This document shows positions 24,217 through 32,584 of a stretch of 43,411 bases of DNA, piece by piece. This stretch comes from Myxococcota bacterium (lineage in GTDB: Bacteria; Myxococcota_A; Bradymonadia; UBA7976; UBA1532): contig JAHJCH010000266.1 in assembly GCA_018813065.1 (NCBI GenBank), positions 1 to 43,411 on the forward strand, read 5' to 3'. The position numbers were made by a program, and so were the translations under genes. Below the pieces are notes generated by a model, which was not told the DNA's origin, ran no database searches, and saw only the letters and a program-made list of their open reading frames with translations. Numbering within the stretch: the first letter of the stretch is position 1; the number at the start of each line of letters is the position of its first letter.

Positions 24217-27200
24217 TCATGGCCTGGCGTGCAGGCTGATCCCCTCAAGGTGGGCGACGACGCCCAGCTCATCCAAGAGCCACGCCGCCGCGACGGCGTG
24301 ATGCGGACCGCGCTTGACGCCCTCCAAGCGCGCCCTCAGCGGCCCCACCGCGCCCCTCAAGACGCTCAAACGCTCGATCCGCATCGGCAAGGTCGCCGCC
24401 CCAAGGATCTCCGCCGCCCAGAGGAGCGCCAGCTGAAGCGCGCCGTCCAAGGTGGGCGCGCCCAGGGGGCCGCGCAGCCGCGCCGAGGCCGAGGCCCCCA
24501 CCCACGCCGCCTCGATGATCTGGAGCTTGGGGCCGTGGAAGAGGATCGCCCCCTCATATGGGGCGGCGACGGGCTTGAGCGTGGCCTCATCCAGCGGTGG
24601 CGGCGGCGTGATCTCCGCCGCGTTGGCGCGCCGCGCGCGATAATGCAGCCGCCCCTCGATCTCAAGACGCAGCGCCGCGCCCTCTTGAATGAGATCCACG
24701 TCGATCCCCGCGTCCAAATCGTCGATCTTGATCCCCCGCACGACCTCCAAACCCTTCAAAGTGGTGGTCTCGGCGGCCTCGGCGAAGAGATAAAAGGCGC
24801 TGACCATCGGCAGCACCGCCGCGCCGCCGATTTGGTGGTCCCCCAAGAGGGGTGAAGACCGCCGATCCAGGTGGATTTGAAGGCGCTGAGAGGGGGCGGC
24901 GCCGTCGGGCAGGGGCGGCGCGAGCTGAGGCGGCCCGCCGAGGACGCAGATCACCCCGTTACCCCCCGCCCGCAGCTCATCGACGAGCATCGCCGCGCCC
25001 ACATCGAGGGGGATCAGGGGCACGCCTCGGGCGCGAAACTGGGCCTCCAGCGCGGGCGTGACCATGCCGCCCGCCCAAGGCCCCCAGCCGAGGGCGCGGA
25101 CCCGGACATCAGGCCGCGCGGCGGCGAAGGCGGCGGCGAATTGGTTGAGCACCTCGTTGGCGCAGGCGTAATCGGCCTGCCCCACGTTGCCGCAGCGGGC
25201 GCTGACGGAGGAGAAGAGGATCAGCGCCTTGAGCGACGCCGGATCGACGGCGCCCAGGAGGGCGCGCAGGCCCTTGATCTTGGTGTCAAAGACCCGGTTG
25301 AACTGCTCAGGGGTCTTCTCCTCCAGGCGCTTATCGGCGATGACCCCCGCGCCGTGCAGGATCGCCGTCACGCCAGGGGGCAGCGCCGCGCGCAGGGCGG
25401 CCTCATCGGTGACATCCACGCTGAGATAACGCGCCCGCCCCCCCGCCGCCTCGATCTCGCGCAGGGTTCTTCGGATCTCACGGCCCGCGCTGATCCGCGC
25501 GGCGGCTTGACTGAGCGCGCGGGGGTGAAGCGGCGCGGTGGCGGCGTCCAAGAGCGCGCGCTTGAGGGCGGCCTCACCCTCGATCCCCGCGCAGCAGGCG
25601 GGCTCAGGCTCAAGGGGGGTGCGACCCAGGAGCCAAAAGGCCGCCTGACTGGCCGAGGCCAGGGCGATGACGCAGGCGGCGGTGACGCCCCGCGCGCCGC
25701 CGGAGACGATCACCACATCGGCGGCGTCGAGGCGCAGCGCGCCGACCTGATCGGCGGGGCTGAGGGGATCGCTGAGGCGCCACCGGCGGCCATCGGCGGT
25801 GAGGCCCACCTCACGAGCCGCGCCGCCGCGCCAAAGCTCCTCAAACAGCGCCTCAGCCAGCGCCTCAGGGGGCCGATCCGCGACCTCAAGGTCGATGATC
25901 CGCGCCCAAGCCTGCGGCCACTCCTGATCCGCCGTGCGCGCCAAGCCCGCCAGGCCGCCCGACCACGCCCGCGTCATCGCCGCCGCGCCCGAGGACGCGC
26001 CCGCGCCCAAGCGACCACCGGTGTCTTGGACCAGGACGAGGGCGCCGGGCTCGCGTGACAGCGCCCCGGCGAGGGCGCGCGTCAGCTCAAAGGCTTGGTG
26101 GTTGAGCTGGATGGCCGCCTCCACATCGGCGACGCGCGCCAAGCCACGCAGATCGACGACGCGGCGGGCCGATGCGGGCAGCGCGGCGACGACGTGGACC
26201 TCGACGCCCACGCCCCTCAGCCGCGCGGCCAAGGGCGCGGCGACGCCGAGATCGGCCTCGATGATGTGCAGAGGCCCTTCAAATAAGCCCGCGCGGCGCA
26301 GCCCTGAGGCCGGGGCCTCGATGGCCTGGAGGGCGTAGCGCCCCAGGCGCTCGGGGGCGCGCCGCGCAAAATCAAAAGGGCGGGCGGCCTCCGCCGTGGC
26401 CTCCCCGCCGAGGGCCTCGACGATGGCGCCGAGGGTCTTTTGCTGGGCCAGCGTCTGGGTGTCGAGCTGCGGCAGGCGGGGATCGCGCTCTTGCAGCGCG
26501 CTGAGGATCTCGACGCGCTTGATGGAGTCGATGCCCAGATCGCCTTCAAGGGTCATCTCCAGCGAGAGCATCTCGGCGGGATAGCCGGTCTTGTCGGCGA
26601 CCACCTCCAGGAGCAGCCCCACCAGGTCATTGGCCGCAGGGATCGGCGCCAAAACCGGCGCCAAAACCGGCGCTGAAACCGGCGCGGGAGGGGCCATCGG
26701 CGCGGGGTTCGGCGCTGGAGGGGCCATCGGCGCGGGGATCGGGGCCAAAACCGGCGCTGGAGGGGCCATCGGGGCCGAAATTGGCGCGGGGATCGGCGCC
26801 AAAACCGGCGCGGGCATCGGCGCGGGCATTGTCGCCAAAACAGGTTCAAAAACGGGCGCTTGGGGCGGCATCGGCGCGGGCGCGGGCGGCGCAACTTGGG
26901 CGAACGAGCCTCGCGGCAGCGGTTGCCCTTGGATCAAGGCCGTCAACCCCACCAAGCTCGTCTCCGCCAGCCGTAAAAAGGCGGCGTGAGACTGGGCCAT
27001 GGCCTGTTGATACGCGGCGTGGGCGCTGGCGGTCTGGCGCTGCGTCTCTTGATAGGCGGCAAGCCAGGCGTCATCGGGGCGGAGCGGGCTCATCGGCGTG
27101 ATCTCTCGCGGTTTAGAGGGTTGAACGGCCATCAAGGGCGAGGCTGCATGGGGTTGGGCGGGCGTCGCGGGCGTCGTGGGCTGCGGGATCGGCGTCGGCG

Positions 27201-30114
27201 CGCTCAATTTGGGCGTCGTGGGCTGCGGGATCGGCGTCGGCGCGCTCAATTTGGGCGTCGTGGGCTGCGGGATCGGCGTCGGCGGAGTCAAGATCGGCGT
27301 CGGCGCGCTCAAATTCGGCGGCGTCAGCGCCGCCTTGCCCCCCTTGGGCGGATAAGGCTTGCGGTGATTGGCCCCGGTGAGCGCCACGGCCATCTTGGCG
27401 CGAGGCTTGGGCGCCGCCGTGGGCCGCTGATCCGCCCACAGCGCGGCGAAGTCCAGCTCAAAACCCAAGGCCACCAGGTGCCCCAAGGCGTCATGCCAGC
27501 TCACCGAGCCCTCGCGGCCCTTGCGATCCGTGGCGATGGCGTGGTGCGGGCGGCCCTTGAGGATGGCCGCCGTCAGGCCCGCCAGCACCGCGCCAGGGCC
27601 GATCTCAACAAAGACGCGGATGCCCGCCGCGTGCATGGCCTCGATCTCCGAGACAAAGCGCACTGGGGCGACGATCTGATCGACGAGGCCCGCGCGGATC
27701 GCCTCGGGCGTGCCCGCGTAGGGCGCGGCGGTGGCGTTGGCGTAGACAGGGCAGCGCGGCGGGCTGATGGTGAGGCCGTCGAGGAAGGCGGCGAAGGGCG
27801 CCGCAGCGCCGCTGACGATCTCCGAGTGGAAGGCCGTGTCCACGCTGAGGCGCCGCGCGCTGATCCCGACGCTCTGGAGCCGCGCCTCGACGGCCTCGAT
27901 GTCCTCGACGCGGCCCGAGAGCACCGCTTGGGTAGGCGCGTTGTCGTTGGCCAGCACCACCGGCGAGCCCCACTCGGCCAAGCGCGCGCGCAGCCGCGCG
28001 GCGGGCGCGGCGACGGCGGTCATCGCCCCAGGGTTGATCGCCGCCTCGGCCATCAGCTCCCCGCGCCGCCGCGCGATCTTGAGGAAGGTCGCCGCGTCAA
28101 AGGCGCCAGCGGCGTAGAGCGCCGTGACCTCGCCGAAGCTGTGCCCCCCCGTGGCGTCGGGGCGCAGGCCCATGTCGCTGAGCAGGTTGAGCATCGAGAG
28201 GCTGACGCAGCCAATCGCCGGCTGCGCCCACTCGGTGCCCTTGAGGCGCTGGGTCTGGGCGGCGATCTCCGCCTCGTCAAAGGCCGGGGGCGGGAAGACG
28301 ACGCTGTGCAGCGACGCATCGCAGCAGCCCGCCGCCGCCGCCGCCTCCCAGGCCGCCATCGCCTGGTCATAGTGCATCGCCAGCGCCCCGCCCATGTTGA
28401 CGTACTGGCTGCCCTGGCCGGGGAAGAGGAAGGCGACGCCCCCCTCACGGGCGCCCTCGCCGTAGTGGGCGCGCCCCGGCAGGTCAATATGATCGGCGCC
28501 CGCCTTGATGCGGCTCAGCGCCGCGCCCAGCCGCTCGCGCAGCGCCGCGCGGTCATGGGCGATGATCGCCAAGCGCGCGCCCTGCGGTGTGTAGCCGCGC
28601 TGGCTCTGCTCGGCGAGGTGGCTGAGGCTGCCCGGCGCGTCGAGCAGCGCCTCGGCCCGCGTAATCAGCCCCGCGCGATCAGGGGCGGTGACCAAGATCA
28701 GCTCGCTGGGCAGCGCGCGCCAGCGCGGGGCGCGGTGGCGGCCCGTGTAGGCCTCGGCGGTGACGTGGAAGTTGCTGCCGCCGAAGCCCAGGGCGCTGAC
28801 GCTGGCGCGGCGCGGCGCGGCGCTGATCCAAGGGCGTGCTTGTGTGTTGACGTAGAGCGGGCCGTCGATCAGCGCCTCGGCGGGGCGCGTGACCTTGATC
28901 GTGGGCGGCAGCGTCTTGCTGTGCAGCGCCATGACGATTTTAAAGAGCCCCGCCGCCCCCGCCGCCGCCTTGGTGTGGCCGATCTGAGACTTGACGCTGC
29001 CCAAGGCGATGGAGGCGGGCGGCGCGGCGCCAAAGACACGCAGCAAGCCCTCGATCTCGGCGGCGTCGCCCGCCTTGGTGCCCGTGCCGTGGGCCTCGAT
29101 CAGCCCCACCATCTCCGGCGCGTAGCCCGCCTCCTCATAGGCGCGCCGCAGCGCGCGGGCCTGGCCCTCCGAGGAGGGCGCGTACACGCTCTTGGCCCGC
29201 CCATCTGAGCTGGCGCCGATGCCCTTGATCACCGCGTAGATGGGATCGCCGTCGCGCTCGGCGTCGGCCAGGCGCTTGAGCGCCACCATGCCGATCCCCT
29301 CGCCCAGCAGTGTGCCGTCGGCGCCCTGATCAAAGGGCCGACAGTCGCCCGACTTTGACAGCGCGGGGGTCTTGCTAAAGCACATGTACATGAAGATGTC
29401 GGTCATCGTGTCGGCCCCGCCGACGATGACCAGATCGGAGCTGCCCATGCGCAGCTCCCCGGCGGCCATGGCCACGGCGGAGAGCGCCGAGGCGCAGGCG
29501 GCGTCGGTGACGCAGTTGGTGCCCCCCAGATCCAGCCGGTTGGCGATGCGCCCCGCGATGACGTTGCCCAGGAGGCCGGGGAAGGTGGCCTCTTGCCAAG
29601 GGACGTAGTGATCGGCGATCCGCTGGCAGACCTCTTGGGCCTTGCCCTCCTCGACGCCCGCTTGGCGCAGCGACTCCAGCCAGATCGGGCGCTGGAGGCG
29701 GCTGGTCATGTCCAGCAGCAGCTCTTGGGCAGAGGTGACGCCCAGGATCACCGAGACGCGGCCGCGATCCATCTCGCGAAACTGCCCACGCGTGGCGTCG
29801 TCGAGGACGCGCTGAGCCACGATCAGGGCCAAGAGCTGGGCAGTATCTGTGGCTTCAAGCAGGCTCGGCGGGGTGCCCCACTCCAGCGGATCGAAGTCGA
29901 TCTCGCCGAGGAAGCCCCCCCGGTGGGCGTAGGTCTTATCCGGGGCGCTGGGATCGGGGTCGTAGTAGTCGTCGATCAGCCACTGGGCCTCGGGGACGTC
30001 CGTGATGCGATCTGCGCCGGTGAGGATGTCGCGCCAAAACCCTTCGGTGTCGGTGGAGCCGGGGAAGAGGGCGCTGACGCCGACGACGGCGAGCGGGGTG
30101 CGTTGTGCGGTCAT
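24217..30114 (-). CDS. pfaA: PUFA-synthase-like type I lipid synthase (PfaA-like: KS-AT-ACP-KR-DH)
   Basis: A 1965-aa iterative megaenzyme. Domains in order: ketosynthase (1-460) with C207 in DAACAS, H342 in EAHGTGT and H380 in GHTKAA; acyltransferase (about 560-880) with S659 in GHSFGE; a long Pro/Ala-rich linker; a single acyl carrier domain with S1197 in the LGIDSIKRVEIL motif typical of PfaA carriers; ketoreductase (about 1460-1700) with SGGARGV and Y1649; and a C-terminal double-hotdog dehydratase with H1760 in the HxxxGxxxxP motif and D1890/Q1894 in LDGALQ. Known PfaA proteins carry several tandem ACPs; here there is one. No PfaB or PfaC (chain-length factor, FabA-like domains) is in the window. 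It is last of six genes, 5 bp after the pfaD-like gene. Confidence 0.93.
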   Translation of the reverse strand: MTAQRTPLAVVGVSALFPGSTDTEGFWRDILTGADRITDVPEAQWLIDDYYDPDPSAPDKTYAHRGGFLGEIDFDPLEWGTPPSLLEATDTAQLLALIVAQRVLDDATRGQFREMDRGRVSVILGVTSAQELLLDMTSRLQRPIWLESLRQAGVEEGKAQEVCQRIADHYVPWQEATFPGLLGNVIAGRIANRLDLGGTNCVTDAACASALSAVAMAAGELRMGSSDLVIVGGADTMTDIFMYMCFSKTPALSKSGDCRPFDQGADGTLLGEGIGMVALKRLADAERDGDPIYAVIKGIGASSDGRAKSVYAPSSEGQARALRRAYEEAGYAPEMVGLIEAHGTGTKAGDAAEIEGLLRVFGAAPPASIALGSVKSQIGHTKAAAGAAGLFKIVMALHSKTLPPTIKVTRPAEALIDGPLYVNTQARPWISAAPRRASVSALGFGGSNFHVTAEAYTGRHRAPRWRALPSELILVTAPDRAGLITRAEALLDAPGSLSHLAEQSQRGYTPQGARLAIIAHDRAALRERLGAALSRIKAGADHIDLPGRAHYGEGAREGGVAFLFPGQGSQYVNMGGALAMHYDQAMAAWEAAAAAGCCDASLHSVVFPPPAFDEAEIAAQTQRLKGTEWAQPAIGCVSLSMLNLLSDMGLRPDATGGHSFGEVTALYAAGAFDAATFLKIARRRGELMAEAAINPGAMTAVAAPAARLRARLAEWGSPVVLANDNAPTQAVLSGRVEDIEAVEARLQSVGISARRLSVDTAFHSEIVSGAAAPFAAFLDGLTISPPRCPVYANATAAPYAGTPEAIRAGLVDQIVAPVRFVSEIEAMHAAGIRVFVEIGPGAVLAGLTAAILKGRPHHAIATDRKGREGSVSWHDALGHLVALGFELDFAALWADQRPTAAPKPRAKMAVALTGANHRKPYPPKGGKAALTPPNLSAPTPILTPPTPIPQPTTPKLSAPTPIPQPTTPKLSAPTPIPQPTTPATPAQPHAASPLMAVQPSKPREITPMSPLRPDDAWLAAYQETQRQTASAHAAYQQAMAQSHAAFLRLAETSLVGLTALIQGQPLPRGSFAQVAPPAPAPMPPQAPVFEPVLATMPAPMPAPVLAPIPAPISAPMAPPAPVLAPIPAPMAPPAPNPAPMAPPAPVSAPVLAPVLAPIPAANDLVGLLLEVVADKTGYPAEMLSLEMTLEGDLGIDSIKRVEILSALQERDPRLPQLDTQTLAQQKTLGAIVEALGGEATAEAARPFDFARRAPERLGRYALQAIEAPASGLRRAGLFEGPLHIIEADLGVAAPLAARLRGVGVEVHVVAALPASARRVVDLRGLARVADVEAAIQLNHQAFELTRALAGALSREPGALVLVQDTGGRLGAGASSGAAAMTRAWSGGLAGLARTADQEWPQAWARIIDLEVADRPPEALAEALFEELWRGGAAREVGLTADGRRWRLSDPLSPADQVGALRLDAADVVIVSGGARGVTAACVIALASASQAAFWLLGRTPLEPEPACCAGIEGEAALKRALLDAATAPLHPRALSQAAARISAGREIRRTLREIEAAGGRARYLSVDVTDEAALRAALPPGVTAILHGAGVIADKRLEEKTPEQFNRVFDTKIKGLRALLGAVDPASLKALILFSSVSARCGNVGQADYACANEVLNQFAAAFAAARPDVRVRALGWGPWAGGMVTPALEAQFRARGVPLIPLDVGAAMLVDELRAGGNGVICVLGGPPQLAPPLPDGAAPSQRLQIHLDRRSSPLLGDHQIGGAAVLPMVSAFYLFAEAAETTTLKGLEVVRGIKIDDLDAGIDVDLIQEGAALRLEIEGRLHYRARRANAAEITPPPPLDEATLKPVAAPYEGAILFHGPKLQIIEAAWVGASASARLRGPLGAPTLDGALQLALLWAAEILGAATLPMRIERLSVLRGAVGPLRARLEGVKRGPHHAVAAAWLLDELGVVAHLEGISLHARP
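26640..26900. repeat. Degenerate repeats encoding Ala/Pro linker in the PfaA-like protein
   Basis: Many copies of a GGCGCCAAAACC- or GGGGCCATCGGCGC-like unit encode a run of APxP motifs just before the ACP domain. The linker probably gives the carrier domain reach between the catalytic domains. The copies are degenerate but partly identical at DNA level, which suggests expansion by slippage. Confidence 0.7.
27181..27292. repeat. 42-bp tandem repeat encoding a 14-residue Pro/Thr linker unit
   Basis: Two identical 42-bp units (27181-27222 and 27223-27264) and a partial third encode PTPIPQPTTPKLSA repeats in the linker between the AT domain and the following region. Identity at DNA level, not just protein, points to a recent duplication. 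Confidence 0.85.
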
Positions 30115-30119
30115 GGGGC

Positions 30120-31592
30120 TCAGCTGAGGGGGCGGGGGCGAAAGTGAAAGGCGGCGGCGGGCACCGGCAGGCCAGCGACGCGCAGCTGCTGGGCGCGGGT
30201 GAGCGCGGCGGCGCCCTCCATGAGGTTTTGGGCGATGTCTACGACGCGGCGGCCATCCAGCGGCTCAAGGTGGCTGCCCTTGACCCAGGCGTTGAAGGCC
30301 GCCAGGGCAGGGCCACACCAGATCTGGTAGTCGGCGCGGCGGGCGGGGGCGCCGGCGATGGCCCAGCGGCTCGCTTGGCCGAGGTAGCCACGGAAAATCA
30401 AGGCCATTTTATGCTTGGGATCGGCCTCGGCGCGGGCCAACTCGCCGGGATCGCGCCGTCGCCAGTAGTCGGCGACGCGCTCCCAGGCGTTTGGGAGGCT
30501 GTCTTGGAGGATCTCGCGCGCCAAGCGGGCCTGATCGGGGGCCGGGATGGCCTCTAGGCTGGGGTAGCGGCTGTAGAGATCGTAGAGACGCTTGGCGCGG
30601 GGACCAAATAAGACGCCGCGCCGCAGCACTTGGACCTCGACGCCCAGCTCAAACATGTCGGCGGCGGGGGCCATCATCACATCACCCAGGCCAACTTGGC
30701 CCAAAAGGGCGCGCGCGTCGGGGTGTAGGCCGCTCTCCACGGCGGATTGGTTGATGGAGCCGGTCACGACGTAGGCGGCGCCCATGGCAAAGGCGGCGGC
30801 GACGGCCTGCGGCGCGCCCAAGCCGCCCGCCGCGCCGATCCGAATCGGGCGCGGATAGCGGTGGAGGGCCATCAGCTCATCGCGCATCCCCAGGATGATG
30901 GGCAAAAGCGCGGTCAACGCCTGGTTATCGGTGTGCCCGCCCGAGTCTCCCTCGACGGTGAAGTCCTCGGCGACGGGCACGCGGGCGGCTAAGGCGGCCT
31001 CCTGGGGGGTGATCTGCCCTCGACTGAGGAGCAGATCGAGGAGATCGGCGGGGGCGGGGCTCATAAACCGCCGCGCCACCTCGGGGCGAGACACCTTGGC
31101 GAAGAGATGATGGCGCCGATAGACGCCCCCAGCGGGGGTTTGGCGCAGCCCCGTCACCGCGTAGCGCACCACGGCGGGCGTCAGCCGCATATAAGCGGCG
31201 GCGGAGACGCGCTCAACCCCCCTGCGGAGGTAGAGATCGACGATGGCCTCCTCTAAATCCGGCGTCTGGGGGCTGTGGATCAGGTTTGATCCCCAGGCGC
31301 CCCCGCCCGCCTGGGCTTGGATGGCCTCGATCTCGGCCTCGACCTGTCGAGGATCGAGCCCGGCGGCGCCGAAGAAGCCCATAAAACCGGCGCGGGCCAT
31401 CTCCACGACCATGCGCGCGGTGGCGATGCCGTTGGCCATCGCCCCCGAGGCGTAGGGGAAGCGCGCGCCGTGGACCTCGCCGAAGGTGCGATCCCCCAGC
31501 CACTCCGGGTAGATCGGCGGCAAGCTCACCCCATTGATCTCCACAGGCTGGCGAAAGGCGGCGACGGCCTCCAGCATCCGCTGCGCGCTCAT
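30120..31592 (-). CDS. pfaD: PfaD-like trans-acting enoyl reductase (FMN, nitronate monooxygenase superfamily)
   Basis: A 490-aa TIM-barrel flavoprotein. The start at 31592 overlaps the oleD stop as ATGA, and family similarity begins there. Motifs of PfaD/2-nitropropane-dioxygenase-like reductases are visible: 'GAMANGIATARMVVEMARAG' (without its last residues), 'GGHTDNQALTALLP', 'IGAAGGLGAPQAVAAAFAMG' and 'YVVTGSINQSAVESG'. In PUFA synthases this protein is the separate enoyl reductase that saturates the 2-enoyl chain. It lies directly before the PfaA-like gene; an ER gene placed upstream of the KS subunit is also the order of myxobacterial pfa1-pfa2. It completes the reductive cycle for the neighbouring synthase. 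Confidence 0.93.
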   Translation of the reverse strand: MSAQRMLEAVAAFRQPVEINGVSLPPIYPEWLGDRTFGEVHGARFPYASGAMANGIATARMVVEMARAGFMGFFGAAGLDPRQVEAEIEAIQAQAGGGAWGSNLIHSPQTPDLEEAIVDLYLRRGVERVSAAAYMRLTPAVVRYAVTGLRQTPAGGVYRRHHLFAKVSRPEVARRFMSPAPADLLDLLLSRGQITPQEAALAARVPVAEDFTVEGDSGGHTDNQALTALLPIILGMRDELMALHRYPRPIRIGAAGGLGAPQAVAAAFAMGAAYVVTGSINQSAVESGLHPDARALLGQVGLGDVMMAPAADMFELGVEVQVLRRGVLFGPRAKRLYDLYSRYPSLEAIPAPDQARLAREILQDSLPNAWERVADYWRRRDPGELARAEADPKHKMALIFRGYLGQASRWAIAGAPARRADYQIWCGPALAAFNAWVKGSHLEPLDGRRVVDIAQNLMEGAAALTRAQQLRVAGLPVPAAAFHFRPRPLS

Positions 31593-32584
31593 ATGTCTAC
31601 CTTGAAGGCCGCGTAGGTGCGCCGCAGCGCCTCCTCGGGCTCGATGACGGGCGCGTAGCCGAAGTCGGCGCGGGCGGCGCTGAGGTTGTACCAGTGCGAG
31701 GCGGCCAGCTCGGCGGCCACGAAGCGGGTCATGGGCGGCTCGCCCGCCCGCCGCAGGAGCCACCACGCCAGCTCAAGGGCGCCGCCCAGCAACTCGGCCT
31801 TGCGTCGCGAGAGCTGTCGCTTCACCGGCGGCAGCCCCACGCCCTCGAAGAAGGCGTTGATCCACGGCCACAGCGCCACAGGTTCGCCGTCGGTGATGAA
31901 GTAGGCCTTGCCCGCGTTGGCGCTGCCCGGCGCCAGGGCGTCGGCGGCCTGGAGGTGGGCGGCGGCGGCGTTGTCGATGTAGGTCAACCCCACCTGGTTG
32001 TCGCCGTCGCCGATCTGCATCAGCCGACCCTTGCGGTGGCGGTCGATGAGCCGAGGCAGGATGTGCGGATCGCCCGGCCCCCAGATCAGGTGAGGGCGCA
32101 GCGCGGTGGTGGCGAAGCTGGGGCCGTTGGCGGCTAAGACCAGCCGCTCCGCCTGGGCCTTGCTCTCGGGGTAGGGCGCCTTGAAGTGCTGCGGGTAGGG
32201 GCAGTCGGCCTCGGTGGCGCCGCGCGCGTCGCGGCCATCGAAGGTGGCCGAGGGCGAGCCGGTGTAGATAAAGCGGCCAATCCCCGCCTCACGGCAGGCG
32301 GCTAAGAGCCGCTCGGTGCCATCGACGTTGCTGCGCATAAACTCGGCGGCCCGGCCCCATACGCCCGTCTTGGAGGCGGCGTGGAAGACCACGTCGATCC
32401 CCTCAAGCGCCGGGCGTAGGTCCGCGTCGCCGCTGAGGTCCAGGCGGATCGCCTCGGCGCCCAGCGCCTCGACCTCGGGGTAGGCGCCCCGCGCCAAGAT
32501 CCGCGCCGCGTCACCTCGGGCCAAGAGCTGCTGGGTGATGGCCCGGCCCAAGAAGCCGCCGCCGCCCGTGATCAACGCCTTCAT
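31589..32584 (-). CDS. oleD: OleD, NADPH-dependent 2-alkyl-3-ketoacid reductase
   Basis: A 331-aa short-chain/extended dehydrogenase. The start is the ATG at 32584, overlapping the oleC stop as ATGA; the reading frame upstream of it is antisense noise. The nucleotide-binding motif is TGGGGFLG (residues 6-13), and the catalytic set is S110 with Y138 and K142 in YPESK. OleD reduces the 3-keto group of the OleA product to the beta-hydroxy acid in head-to-head olefin synthesis. It is related to 3-beta-hydroxysteroid dehydrogenases, but the gene order oleA-B-C-D makes the assignment firm. Soluble; known to form assemblies with OleB and OleC in Xanthomonas. Confidence 0.95.
   Translation of the reverse strand: MKALITGGGGFLGRAITQQLLARGDAARILARGAYPEVEALGAEAIRLDLSGDADLRPALEGIDVVFHAASKTGVWGRAAEFMRSNVDGTERLLAACREAGIGRFIYTGSPSATFDGRDARGATEADCPYPQHFKAPYPESKAQAERLVLAANGPSFATTALRPHLIWGPGDPHILPRLIDRHRKGRLMQIGDGDNQVGLTYIDNAAAAHLQAADALAPGSANAGKAYFITDGEPVALWPWINAFFEGVGLPPVKRQLSRRKAELLGGALELAWWLLRRAGEPPMTRFVAAELAASHWYNLSAARADFGYAPVIEPEEALRRTYAAFKVDI

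Noticed and set aside
26986..29208. 740-codon plus-strand reading frame, and similar long frames at 24871-26058 and 8098-9582
   Set aside because: They lie antisense to well-supported genes (PfaA-like, dihydropyrimidinase), have Arg/Gly/Ala-rich low-information translations, and arise from codon bias in high-GC DNA.
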